A stretch of 64,000 bases of DNA from Actibacterium lipolyticum (GTDB lineage: Bacteria; Pseudomonadota; Alphaproteobacteria; Rhodobacterales; Rhodobacteraceae), in assembly GCF_900184935.1 (NCBI RefSeq), contig NZ_FXYE01000001.1, positions 682,001 to 746,000 of the forward strand, read 5' to 3'. Each line of letters opens with the position of its first letter. Position 1 is the first letter of the stretch. This document shows, piece by piece, positions 1 through 7,817 of this stretch. Position numbers and translations under genes: made by a program. The notes beneath the pieces are model-generated. The model was given only the letters and a program-made list of their open reading frames with translations. It was not told the DNA's origin and did no database searches.

Positions 1-148
1 AACGCCTGTTGAACTGTTCCTAAACTATGCTGATACGCTGCGTGACGAAGTGCCCGACCCTTATTACGAGGGCGGCTTTGACCTTGTTCTGGATCTGGTC
101 GAAGAGGCCAGTCGCGGCCTATTGGCCGCGCTCAGCGCGCGTCGCTAA
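1..148 (+). CDS. Low-molecular-weight protein tyrosine phosphatase (C-terminal end only)
   Basis: The reading frame is open from the left edge to a TAA at 146-148 and gives about 48 residues. It contains the sequence EVPDPYYEGGFD followed by a helix ending in ASRGLLAAL. In low-molecular-weight phosphatases the DPYY aspartate is the general acid, and it is followed by exactly this kind of helical tail. The active-site CxxxxxR loop lies upstream of the window, so the family call rests on the C-terminal segment only. The gene is cut by the window edge, not broken. Confidence 0.75.
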   Translation, partial: TPVELFLNYADTLRDEVPDPYYEGGFDLVLDLVEEASRGLLAALSARR

Positions 149-451
149 TCAGCCGCAATAGGCTTGGGCCGTATTGCCGAACTGTTTGTACCGCTTCCAG
201 AACGCTTCGTGGCTGCGGTTGTCCGACTGGCGGATTTCCTGCGCACGGTGCGGGTCTTTGAAGAACTTGGCGGCCATTTTCTGATCGCGCTTGTCCAGAA
301 CCAGATCAGCCGCATCTTGAATGCAGCCACACAGGTTGCGGGAAACGGCTTTGCGATCCGACTGAAGGCATGCACGTTCAATAGATGACCCCGCCGTTGC
401 GATGGGGGCCGAAAATGCGACGATGAAAGCCGCGATTACCAGTTTTTTCAT
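149..451 (-). CDS. Small secreted protein conserved in Rhodobacterales, function unknown
   Basis: A 100-residue protein with a clear Sec signal peptide (MKKLVIAAFIVAFSAPIATA, then cleavage before GSS). The mature part has five cysteines, including CGC and a C-terminal CG, and a basic amphipathic stretch around KRDQKMAAKFFKDPHRAQ. I recognise the family from roseobacter genomes, where it is often labelled arginine transporter; nothing in the sequence supports transport, because there is no membrane segment after the signal and no solute-binding fold at this length. It converges tail to tail with the phosphatase gene at 148 (stop codons adjacent). A periplasmic disulfide-bonded protein is the safest description. 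Confidence 0.75.
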   Translation of the reverse strand: MKKLVIAAFIVAFSAPIATAGSSIERACLQSDRKAVSRNLCGCIQDAADLVLDKRDQKMAAKFFKDPHRAQEIRQSDNRSHEAFWKRYKQFGNTAQAYCG

Positions 452-694
452 TTTACTGCCTCGATCCGTGCGGGTGCCTGATTTGCTCAGATTCTCCCCG
501 GGTGGGTTAATACCGTCTGAAAATTCTGCCCGATTTTGGCGAATTTTTCAATTCACAAGATGTAGGGCAACGCGCGCGACATGCGTACTAGCGGTGTGAA
601 AGTCGGGCTGTGCCGGTAATCTTACGTTATCAGCGGGTCGGAAACACCAATTCCCATTGACCAAGGGCTATTTCCACAGCATATCGCAGTGATC

Positions 695-2494
695 ATGACC
701 GAGCTTAAAAACATCCGCAATTTCTCCATCGTGGCGCATATCGACCACGGTAAATCCACGCTTGCCGACCGGCTGATCCAGCTGACCGGAACAGTGGCCG
801 AACGCGATATGAAAGAGCAGCTGCTCGACGCGATGGATATTGAGCGGGAACGCGGTATCACCATCAAGGCGAATACCGTTCGTATCGAATATCCCGCCAA
901 AGATGGCGAGACTTACGTGCTCAACCTGATCGACACGCCCGGCCACGTTGACTTCGCCTACGAAGTCTCGCGCTCCATGCAGGCGGTCGAAGGGTCACTG
1001 CTGGTCGTCGATGCCTCCCAAGGGGTAGAGGCACAGACGCTGGCCAACGTGTATCAAGCCATCGACGCCGATCATGAAATCGTGCCCGTCCTGAACAAGG
1101 TCGACCTGCCTGCCGCCGATTGTGACCGCGTGGCCGAACAGATCGAAGACGTCATCGGCATCGACGCCACCGACGCCGTGCGCATCTCGGCAAAAACCGG
1201 CATTGGTATCCCCGACGTGCTGGAAGCCATCGTAACCCGCCTTCCGGCCCCCAAGGGCGACCGCGACGCGCCGCTTAAGGCGATGCTGGTCGACAGCTAT
1301 TACGACGCCTACCTTGGCGTTGTGGTCATCATCCGCGTGATCGACGGCGTTATCAAAAAAGGCGACCGGATCAAGATGATGCGCACCGGCGGGCTCTACC
1401 CGGTTGACCGCCTTGGCGTCTTCCGCCCCGCAATGCAAAACATCGCAGAGCTTGGCCCCGGTGAAATTGGCTTCCTCACCGCGTCCATCAAACAGGTGCG
1501 CGATACCCGCGTGGGCGACACGATCACCCACGAAAAGAAAGGCTGCACCGAACCACTGCCGGGCTTTAAACCTGCGCAGCCTGTGGTGTTCTGCGGCCTG
1601 TTCCCCGTGGACTCCGCCGAATTCGAAGACCTGCGCGACGCCATCGAAAAGCTGGCGCTGAACGATGCGTCCTTCTCTTATGAAATGGAAACCTCTGCCG
1701 CGCTTGGCTTTGGCTTCCGCTGCGGCTTCCTTGGCCTGCTGCACCTAGAGGTGATCCGCGACCGCCTTGAACGTGAATACGGCATTGACCTGATCACCAC
1801 CGCGCCCTCGGTTATCTACCACGTCCACATGAAGGACGGGACGATGCAGGAACTGCACAACCCCGCCGACATGCCCGACCTTACCTACGTCGATCACATC
1901 GAAGAGCCGCGCATCAAGGCGACCATCCTTGTGCCCGACGAATACCTGGGTGACGTGCTGAAACTCTGCCAAGATCGCCGCGGCATCCAGCAGGATCTGA
2001 CCTATGCCGGCACCCGCGCGATGGTCGTCTATGACCTGCCCCTGAACGAGGTGGTCTTCGATTTCTACGACCGTCTGAAATCCGTGACCAAAGGCTACGC
2101 CAGCTTCGATTATCAGATGATCGGCTACCGCGCGGACTTCTTGGTTAAGATGCAGGTTCTGGTGAACGACGAACCCGTGGACGCGCTTTCCACCATGGTA
2201 CACCGTGACCGCGCCGAACAGCGGGGCCGCGCCATGTGCGAAAAGCTGAAAGAGCTGATCCCGCGCCACATGTTCAAAATCCCGATCCAAGCCGCCATCG
2301 GAGGCCGCGTCATCGCACGCGAAACCCTGTCGGCCATGCGCAAAGACGTGACCGCCAAATGTTACGGCGGCGACGCGACGCGTAAGAAAAAGCTGCTGGA
2401 AAAGCAGAAGGCCGGTAAGAAAAAGATGCGCCAGTTCGGGAAAGTAGAGATCCCACAGCAGGCCTTTATCAACGCTCTCAAAATGGACGATTAA
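695..2494 (+). CDS. lepA: Elongation factor 4 (LepA), ribosome back-translocase GTPase
   Basis: A 599-residue translational GTPase, the usual LepA length. The P-loop AHIDHGKST is near residue 15, the switch II DTPGH and the NKVD guanine-specificity motif follow in order, and the basic C-terminal domain ([20 protein letters not shown]) is the LepA-specific tail that enters the ribosomal A site. It acts on stalled or mistranslocated 70S ribosomes and in initiation. I start at the ATG at 695, giving [11 protein letters not shown] as in other LepA proteins; an in-frame GTG at 689 is also open. The gene stands alone, and a compact hairpin overlaps its stop codon. Confidence 0.97.
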   Translation: MTELKNIRNFSIVAHIDHGKSTLADRLIQLTGTVAERDMKEQLLDAMDIERERGITIKANTVRIEYPAKDGETYVLNLIDTPGHVDFAYEVSRSMQAVEGSLLVVDASQGVEAQTLANVYQAIDADHEIVPVLNKVDLPAADCDRVAEQIEDVIGIDATDAVRISAKTGIGIPDVLEAIVTRLPAPKGDRDAPLKAMLVDSYYDAYLGVVVIIRVIDGVIKKGDRIKMMRTGGLYPVDRLGVFRPAMQNIAELGPGEIGFLTASIKQVRDTRVGDTITHEKKGCTEPLPGFKPAQPVVFCGLFPVDSAEFEDLRDAIEKLALNDASFSYEMETSAALGFGFRCGFLGLLHLEVIRDRLEREYGIDLITTAPSVIYHVHMKDGTMQELHNPADMPDLTYVDHIEEPRIKATILVPDEYLGDVLKLCQDRRGIQQDLTYAGTRAMVVYDLPLNEVVFDFYDRLKSVTKGYASFDYQMIGYRADFLVKMQVLVNDEPVDALSTMVHRDRAEQRGRAMCEKLKELIPRHMFKIPIQAAIGGRVIARETLSAMRKDVTAKCYGGDATRKKKLLEKQKAGKKKMRQFGKVEIPQQAFINALKMDD

Positions 2495-2506
2495 TCGTCC
2501 GTTTTT
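2485..2506 (+). terminator. Intrinsic terminator overlapping the lepA stop codon
   Basis: GGACGA (2485-2490), loop TTAA, TCGTCC (2495-2500), then G and five T residues (2502-2506). The stop codon TAA lies inside the loop, so coding end and terminator coincide. Confidence 0.75.
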
Positions 2507-2779
2507 GGCGCGGTTGGTCGAAAGCGATTACCGCAAGAAATCGCGTGCCCAGCCGGTTTGGGGGGGCTGGGGCGTGGATGCGCTTAAGACGGATGACTGA
2601 TTGGCACGACCATCTTAGACAACGCTGATGGGGTCAATTGTACCCCATCAATCGATGATGTGATGATACCGACGCTACAGAAGTCCAGTACACACGACAT
2701 CTCTTAAACGCTTATTTCACTGTGCGTGAGGAGCGTTTTTTGGTACAATTGTCTGATTTTAGAAATAATTGGTCATTTA
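2507..2779. other. Intergenic stretch, AT-rich toward its right end
   Basis: About 270 bases between lepA and the first unknown gene. No open frame with coding character and no RNA gene were seen. Base composition shifts from the GC-rich background to clearly AT-rich from about 2620 onward, and this continues through 3715. A GTG at 2726 would extend the next gene by 18 codons into this stretch. Confidence 0.5.
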
Positions 2780-3283
2780 ATGCGCATTCACATTTGCCTT
2801 TTCCTTTGGGCTTTTGGGGCTTCATCCGCACAAGCCGAAAGCCACGTAGATTTTGGATTCCCGCAAAATATCGACATGGTCACTCAACGAGCGTTGTTTG
2901 GTGAGGCATTCCCAGAAATCGACGTCAGCTTTAAGAAGCTCGACAGTCTTCTTAAATATCGCCGTGATCTGGAAATCTATCGAGCAACTCATTTAGAAGC
3001 TTTTAACGAACGGATTTTAGCGATCTGCGAAGAACTGGAAAGAGTCGAACGTCGGGTCGCTGCATCCTTTGCCAAAGGTGACCTTTCACGAAACGAAAAA
3101 GCTTCTCTGGATCAACGCATTGCTGATGAGCGGGCAAATTGCCGGGCCCAAAACAAGGGGACCAGCAAATACTATAAGCTCTACGATACCTTTCTGGAGA
3201 TCTACCGCACTCAGTCGTCCTCCTCCAAAGACGAACTTGATCGCTGCTATGCTAGCGATCCGTGCCGGTTGAGGAATTTTTAG
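2780..3283 (+). CDS. Secreted protein of unknown function in a low-GC patch
   Basis: Starting at the ATG at 2780 the product is 167 residues and opens with a signal-peptide-like segment (MRIHICLFLWAFGASSAQAES, cleavage after AQA). The mature part is mainly charged helix, including LEAFNERILAICEELERVERR, with late cysteines (CRAQNK and the CYASDPC region) that could pair in the periplasm. A GTG at 2726 gives an 18-residue longer version, but the signal peptide favours 2780; no strong ribosome binding site is seen for either. It is followed after 3 bases by a membrane protein gene, so the two are probably co-transcribed. I do not recognise the family. Composition is lower in GC than neighbours, suggesting recent acquisition. 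Confidence 0.6.
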   Translation: MRIHICLFLWAFGASSAQAESHVDFGFPQNIDMVTQRALFGEAFPEIDVSFKKLDSLLKYRRDLEIYRATHLEAFNERILAICEELERVERRVAASFAKGDLSRNEKASLDQRIADERANCRAQNKGTSKYYKLYDTFLEIYRTQSSSSKDELDRCYASDPCRLRNF

Positions 3284-3286
3284 GCC

Positions 3287-3715
3287 ATGATCGAGATTAT
3301 CCTGGGCAGGTTCATTGTAGCGACGCAGCATTTTTCGCTTGCTCTAATTGATCTGACGCCTGCGATCCTTTTCGCGTTAATCTTACCAATTTTTGCCCTC
3401 AAATTGGTCGAGTTCGGTGAGGAATCACAACGACTCGTGGCCTTTGAGCTTACGTTTTTCTCGCTCATCGGCGTGTTGATTGCTTACCTGACCTATCTTA
3501 GCCTCGACACGGTCTTGGAAAACCTACTTCCTTCCCTTGTGGTTTTGCTGACGTTCTTCTTTCAACTTTTCGGTCGAACGAAATCCGATGCGAATATACC
3601 ACTCGGCACGCGGATGACGCTGGTCGCGGGAAGTTTGGCAGTCGCTTCTTTTTTGTTATGCTCACGGTATTTCAATCTGCTTTTTGGTGTCGGGGTTCTG
3701 CCCGCTCGGCCCTGA
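3287..3715 (+). CDS. Small integral membrane protein of unknown function
   Basis: 142 residues with four hydrophobic segments: about 17-39 (SLALIDLTPAILFALILPIF), 48-69, 80-95 and 108-134. No catalytic motif is visible. The start lies 3 bases after the stop of the preceding secreted protein (TAGGCCATG), so the pair looks like one transcription unit encoding a secreted and a membrane partner. It shares the low GC content of that gene. The C-terminus ends shortly after the last hydrophobic segment. Function cannot be assigned. Confidence 0.6.
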   Translation: MIEIILGRFIVATQHFSLALIDLTPAILFALILPIFALKLVEFGEESQRLVAFELTFFSLIGVLIAYLTYLSLDTVLENLLPSLVVLLTFFFQLFGRTKSDANIPLGTRMTLVAGSLAVASFLLCSRYFNLLFGVGVLPARP

Positions 3716-3725
3716 ACCCGCTGCC

Positions 3726-3983
3726 TTACCGCCACCGCTTCCCCGTCAGCATGTCGGCCATCGTCAACAGCGCCCCGCGCCGTCGTCCGGTTTCCGGGTT
3801 GATCGGGCCGTACAGCTCTTCCTCCTCCGCGTCCCAGACGCGGGCGTAATCTTTCATCGAAACGATCGCCGCCACCTGTCGGCCGTGCTTCATCACGATC
3901 ACCCGTTCCTGCCCGTGTTCCACCACCCCCAGCAGCCCGGTCAGCCGTGGGCGCAGGTCGGTCACATTCACCCGTTTCACCAC
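3726..3983 (-). CDS. Orphan Phd/YefM-type antitoxin
   Basis: An 85-residue protein (GTG start at 3983 with AAAGGGG seven bases upstream). The N-terminal half, VNVTDLRPRLTGLLGVVEHGQERVIVMKHGRQVAAIVSMKDYARV, has the Phd/YefM pattern: a beta-strand start, helix, then VIVxKHGRxVAAIVS. In type II systems this domain binds the promoter and the C-terminal tail neutralises a toxin. Here the tail (about residues 50-85, with PINPETGRRRG and MADMLTGKRW) is unlike common YefM tails. No RelE/YoeB/Doc/PIN toxin lies on either side: the neighbours are an unknown membrane protein gene and an unrelated conserved gene. It may act as a stand-alone regulator. An upstream ATG at 4022 is possible but lacks a ribosome site. 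Confidence 0.7.
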   Translation of the reverse strand: MVKRVNVTDLRPRLTGLLGVVEHGQERVIVMKHGRQVAAIVSMKDYARVWDAEEEELYGPINPETGRRRGALLTMADMLTGKRWR

Positions 3984-4169
3984 CTTTAAACCCCTTTGAA
4001 GTTTTCGAAATACAGGGGCCATTTTCTTTGAAGACTGCAAAGAACCCTTGAAAGAACCGCGCGCACCAAAGCATCACGCCCGCGCCCCAAAATTTTTCCC
4101 GATGGCGCGGATGATCCCCTGACCGCCCACATCAAAGGGGCGCCGAAGGCCGCGTTGGTTAACAAAGGG

Positions 4170-4538
4170 TTAGGCGCCCGTCACCTCGGCCCAGGCATCG
4201 GGATCGACACGTTTCAGCCGTTCCAACGCGGCCTCAGCCTCGGCCCGAAGGGTGCCGCGGGCCTCGGCTTTTTCGGCGTTCACACTGGCGATCAGCTTGT
4301 CGATTTCCGGCAGGTCGGTGCCCGTGGCTTTCCCTAAAATATCCAACGCACGCAATATCTTACCCAGCTGCGTGCCATAGCTGGCGACGTTCATGTGGAT
4401 ACGCTCTTCGATCTCTGCATCACCAGCGATAGAGGGCGAAAACACGCGCGGTTCGATGGTCTGAACAACATCGCCGGAAAACGGCGCGTTAAAGTCGGTC
4501 GTCCAGCCGGGAAACGGAAAAGGGGGGTATTGAAACAT
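4170..4538 (-). CDS. Conserved protein of unknown function, helical
   Basis: 122 residues from the ATG at 4538, which has TTGAGG at a good distance; a TTG at 4550 is the only upstream alternative. The N-terminus is proline and aromatic rich (MFQYPPFPFPGW). From about residue 45 the protein is predicted helical with many Glu/Ala/Lys (IEERIHMNVASYGTQLGK and the region around KAEARGTLRAEAEAALERL). This arrangement is reminiscent of phasin-like or other amphipathic-helix proteins, but I cannot name a family. It is on the same strand as the antitoxin gene but separated by about 190 bases. Confidence 0.6.
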   Translation of the reverse strand: MFQYPPFPFPGWTTDFNAPFSGDVVQTIEPRVFSPSIAGDAEIEERIHMNVASYGTQLGKILRALDILGKATGTDLPEIDKLIASVNAEKAEARGTLRAEAEAALERLKRVDPDAWAEVTGA

Positions 4539-4723
4539 GGCGGGCCTCAAATGCTTAACAGAAAAACAAAAGCGTCCGCCTTTCGTTTCGCCCTGTCAAT
4601 CGGCATTCGCGGCACCCCGGCCTGTCTATTTGGCCATCATACCTGTCTTTTTGAACGAGTTGTGTGAACGTACCGTACGGTGCACCTTGGTCGCGCCAAA
4701 TCAATCGGGAAGACAATTAGGCT

Positions 4724-5185
4724 ATGGCATCGTCCGTTTATACAAAGGCGCAAAAACGCTTGCACTGGGCTGTTGCGCTTGTCCTTGTCGTGCAGGTCTT
4801 TCTGGAAGTTTGCCGCTTGGGCCTGTTTCGTCAGGGCGAAGCTGGGGGCGGGCTGGATGTGACTGCGACGCTGAGCTTTGTGCTGGGCGCGCTGTTGTTG
4901 GCATTGGTTTTGCTGCGGGTCTCCATTCGTCGCGAAATAGGCGTTCCGATGCCCGCGACGCCCTTGGCTGGCTACGTTCATTACGCGCTTTATTTTTTGT
5001 TGATCTTGTCGCCGGTCTCAGGCGCGGTGGCGTGGATCACAGAGACTGAAAGGTCCGAAAGCGTGCACGATATGATGAAATTCCTGCTGTTCGCTGTGGT
5101 ATTCCTTCACATCTTCCAAGTCTTATGGGGGCAGTTCGTCGCAAAAGACGGCACCCTTCGCAGGATGCTGCCAGCCCGCGATTAG
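4724..5185 (+). CDS. Cytochrome b561-family membrane protein lacking one heme-ligand pair
   Basis: A 153-residue, four-helix membrane protein of the bacterial b561 (CybB) family, which passes electrons from quinol in the inner membrane. His14 in helix 1 (KRLHWAVAL), His86 before helix 3 (YVHYALY), His115 and His129 in the last region (VHDMMKF, FLHIFQVLW) and the C-terminal signature KDGTLRRMLP are present. The helix-2 histidine that normally precedes SxG is Ser51 here, and the final His of the usual HxxxALxHH motif is replaced (LWGQF). Compared with E. coli CybB the pair corresponding to the first heme (His14/His129) is kept and the second lacks a ligand. The 3' end overlaps the convergent hydrolase gene by 4 bases. 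Confidence 0.8.
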   Translation: MASSVYTKAQKRLHWAVALVLVVQVFLEVCRLGLFRQGEAGGGLDVTATLSFVLGALLLALVLLRVSIRREIGVPMPATPLAGYVHYALYFLLILSPVSGAVAWITETERSESVHDMMKFLLFAVVFLHIFQVLWGQFVAKDGTLRRMLPARD

Positions 5186-5952
5186 CTTGGGTCGATCGGC
5201 AAAAAGGCCTGAAGCGCGGCTTCGAACTCTCTGGGCTTTTCGGCGTGAAGCCAATGACCTGCGCCCGGAATTTTCGCGAACTTCGCGGCGGGAAACAGGG
5301 TTTTGATCAAGGGCCGGTATTCGGAGCGCACGTAATCGGAGTCTGCGCCAGACAGGAAAAGCGTCGGGCCGTCGAAATGCCCGACCGCGCCGGGCCAGCC
5401 CACGATCTTGCTCATCTCGGCCTCTAGAACATCTAGGTTCAGGCGCCAGCTTTTTGCTTTGACATCAAGGGATTGAAGCAAAAACGCGCGCACCGATGCC
5501 TCTGGCACATGTTGCGAAAGCTGGGCATCGGCATCTGAACGCTTTTCGACCTTGGACAAATCGACGGCGCGCATCGCTGCGATCAGGCTGTTTTGCGAAT
5601 GGGTGTAGGCGACCGGGGCAATATCGGCGACCACCAAGCGGTTGACTGCATCGGGGTGTTTCAAGGCCAGCGTCATTGCAGTTTTGCCACCCATAGAATG
5701 CCCCATGACATCGGCCCGTCCGCCGTGTGCGGCGATCACTTCGGCCAGATCGTCGGCAAGTTCTGGGTAGCTATGGGTTTGTTTCCAATCACTTTCCCCG
5801 TGATTGCGCATATCGACTGTGATGACTTTACGCTTGTCAGACATCCGTTTGGCAATCACGCCCCAATTTCGCGCAGAGCCAAACAGGCCATGTGCAATCA
5901 AAAGGGGCGGGGCGTCGGCATTTTCGGGGCCGTTTAGAACAGTATTGAGCAT
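5182..5952 (-). CDS. Alpha/beta hydrolase of the YbfF/ABHD11 type (esterase)
   Basis: 256 residues with the full alpha/beta hydrolase triad: nucleophile Ser86 in GHSMGG, an acid at Asp204 or Asp206 (LFLSGADSDYV) and His233 (GAGHWLHAEKP). The oxyanion-hole region is HGLFGSARNW (21-30), and VDMRNHGES (46-54) is typical of the YbfF/ABHD11 subgroup that cleaves small acyl esters and thioesters in the cytoplasm. No signal peptide is seen. It is transcribed away from the small gene at 6051 and converges on the b561 gene. The physiological substrate cannot be read from the sequence. Confidence 0.85.
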   Translation of the reverse strand: MLNTVLNGPENADAPPLLIAHGLFGSARNWGVIAKRMSDKRKVITVDMRNHGESDWKQTHSYPELADDLAEVIAAHGGRADVMGHSMGGKTAMTLALKHPDAVNRLVVADIAPVAYTHSQNSLIAAMRAVDLSKVEKRSDADAQLSQHVPEASVRAFLLQSLDVKAKSWRLNLDVLEAEMSKIVGWPGAVGHFDGPTLFLSGADSDYVRSEYRPLIKTLFPAAKFAKIPGAGHWLHAEKPREFEAALQAFLPIDPS

Positions 5953-6050
5953 GGGTTCTGCTTAGCGTCTTGACGCGAGCAGTGCCAGTAGAGTTGAAGC
6001 GATATCGCTGCGCGGTTTACAGTTGCGATGGAGTGCAAAAGGGGTAGGGC

Positions 6051-6422
6051 GTGGCCGAGGTAACAGTAAAGCAATTGGCCGATGAGATTTCCGAGCTAAT
6101 GGAAGAACGCCTTGGCGTGGGCGGGCACGACTTGGCGGCCAAGATCAAGCGGGCGGGGCGGTTGTTGCCCAGACACGTGCGCCGCGATGCAGAGGCTGTT
6201 GCCCAAGCGGTTCCGATGGCGAAAAACCCCAAGCTGATGAAGCAAATAGACTTGCCCAGACTTGAGGCCGCAGAACGGCGCGTGGTGTCCCACCTTAAGA
6301 CGGTGGACCGGGCAGAGCGGCGCAAAGATGCGGTTCTGGGGCTGCTGGGAAGTATCTCGTTCAGCTTGATCGCGGTGTTTGCGTTGCTGGTTACCGTGCT
6401 GGTTTGGCAGGGCTTTCTTTAG
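6051..6422 (+). CDS. Conserved tail-anchored protein of unknown function
   Basis: 123 residues from a GTG start at 6051 with AAAAGGGG upstream. The N-terminal 90 residues are soluble, basic and helical (LAAKIKRAGRLLPRHVRRDA), followed by one C-terminal hydrophobic segment (about 98-122, SISFSLIAVFALLVTVLVW). This is the layout of a tail-anchored or single-span protein facing the cytoplasm. I have seen similar short proteins in Rhodobacterales but know no function. It converges with the TRAP operon, whose last gene ends 38 bases away. Confidence 0.65.
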   Translation: MAEVTVKQLADEISELMEERLGVGGHDLAAKIKRAGRLLPRHVRRDAEAVAQAVPMAKNPKLMKQIDLPRLEAAERRVVSHLKTVDRAERRKDAVLGLLGSISFSLIAVFALLVTVLVWQGFL

Positions 6423-6460
6423 GTTCGGCTGGCGGGAATGACCCCGCCAACCGCTTCTCG

Positions 6461-7816
6461 TTATCCGTAGACCAGCCTTGGCAGCCATGTGATCAGTTCT
6501 GGGAAGGCCATGCACAGAACCAGCCCGACAACCTGCAAGAACAGGAACGGTAGCGCGGATTTAAAGATATCCGTCATCGGGATGGAATCTGGCGCGACCC
6601 CGCGTAGATAGAACAGCGCATAGCCGAACGGCGGGCTGAGGAAGCTCATCTGCATGTTCACCAGATACAGCACCCCAAACCACAGGACCAAATCGTTTGG
6701 ATCCGTCATGCCATAGGCGCCCGCGCCCAGCTCTTTGATGATGGGCACAAAGATTGGCACGCACAAAAGCAGGATGCCGACCCAGTCAAGGAACATGCCC
6801 AAGACGACCAAGACCACCATCATGAAGATCAGGATGCCCCATGGCCCAAGGCCCGCGCCTTGCAGGGATTCACGCACGAATTCCTGCCCGCCCTCCAGAA
6901 CATAAAGGCCAACAAAGATCGTCGCGCCGAACATGATCCAGATGACCATTGCGCTGGCCTTCAGGGTTGTCAGGCACGCCTCGCGCACGGTGGGCCAGTC
7001 CAGCTTGCGGTGGATGGCGGCCACTATGAACGCGCCAAAGGTGCCGATGCCTGCGGCCTCGACCGGGGTAGCGACGCCGGTGAAGATGACGCCAAGCACG
7101 ATCACAATCAGCGCGATGGGCGCCGACATTTTGTTGATCAGGCGTATCTTCTCGGCGGTGCTGATCCGTTCATCCATGGGGATGGGGGGGCCAAGGTCGG
7201 GGTTGATATAGCAGCGCACAGAGACATACAGGATGTACATCCCCGACAGCAGCAGCCCCGGTATAACGGCACCGATGAACAGCTCGCCCACCGATTGTTC
7301 GGCCACCACGGCATAGATGATCGCCAAGATCGACGGCGGGATCAGAATGCCCAGCGTACCGCCAGCCATGATCGAACCCATCGCGATTTTCGGGTCATAG
7401 TGGCGCTTAAGCATGGCAGGCAGGGCGATGATGCCCATCGTCACCACGGCCGCGCCAATCACGCCAACCATCGCCGCAAGGATCGTAGAGGCGATGATCG
7501 TGGCAGACGCCAGCCCGCCTTTCACGCCGCCCAGAACCTTATAGATCACATCGAACATGTCGTTGATGATCCCGGCCCTTTCCAGCATCGCCGCCATGAA
7601 TATGAACAGCGGAATGGCCGAAAGCTGATAGTTGGTCATCAGCGGGAAGATGCGGCTTGGCACGATGTTCAGCGCGCGGGCATCGCCCAGCACGAACAGG
7701 AACACACATGCCAGACCACCGGTCACAAAGGCCAGCGGCAAGCCAGCCATCAGCAGCGCCAGAAGGCTGCCGAACATGATGAGCGTCAGCAGCTCAATAG
7801 AGATATCCAGGCCCAT
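6461..7816 (-). CDS. dctM: TRAP transporter large permease (DctM)
   Basis: A 451-residue membrane protein of the DctM family, which carries organic acids across the inner membrane with Na+ coupling, fed by the periplasmic DctP protein. It starts MGLDISIELLTLIMFGSLLALL and has the characteristic helices and loops, including PLFIFMAAMLERAG, GTLGILIPPS and the C-terminal LSPPFGYALFYLRG. GTLGILIPPS and SPPFGYALF are the conserved hairpin-type motifs of the family. It begins one base after the dctQ stop, and is the last gene of the dctP-dctQ-dctM operon. The length is slightly above the usual 425-430 residues. Confidence 0.95.
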   Translation of the reverse strand: MGLDISIELLTLIMFGSLLALLMAGLPLAFVTGGLACVFLFVLGDARALNIVPSRIFPLMTNYQLSAIPLFIFMAAMLERAGIINDMFDVIYKVLGGVKGGLASATIIASTILAAMVGVIGAAVVTMGIIALPAMLKRHYDPKIAMGSIMAGGTLGILIPPSILAIIYAVVAEQSVGELFIGAVIPGLLLSGMYILYVSVRCYINPDLGPPIPMDERISTAEKIRLINKMSAPIALIVIVLGVIFTGVATPVEAAGIGTFGAFIVAAIHRKLDWPTVREACLTTLKASAMVIWIMFGATIFVGLYVLEGGQEFVRESLQGAGLGPWGILIFMMVVLVVLGMFLDWVGILLLCVPIFVPIIKELGAGAYGMTDPNDLVLWFGVLYLVNMQMSFLSPPFGYALFYLRGVAPDSIPMTDIFKSALPFLFLQVVGLVLCMAFPELITWLPRLVYG

Positions 7817-7817
7817 C

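Noticed and set aside
149-451. Label arginine transporter for the small secreted protein
   Set aside because: A 100-residue protein with only a signal peptide and no membrane helices cannot be a transporter by itself.
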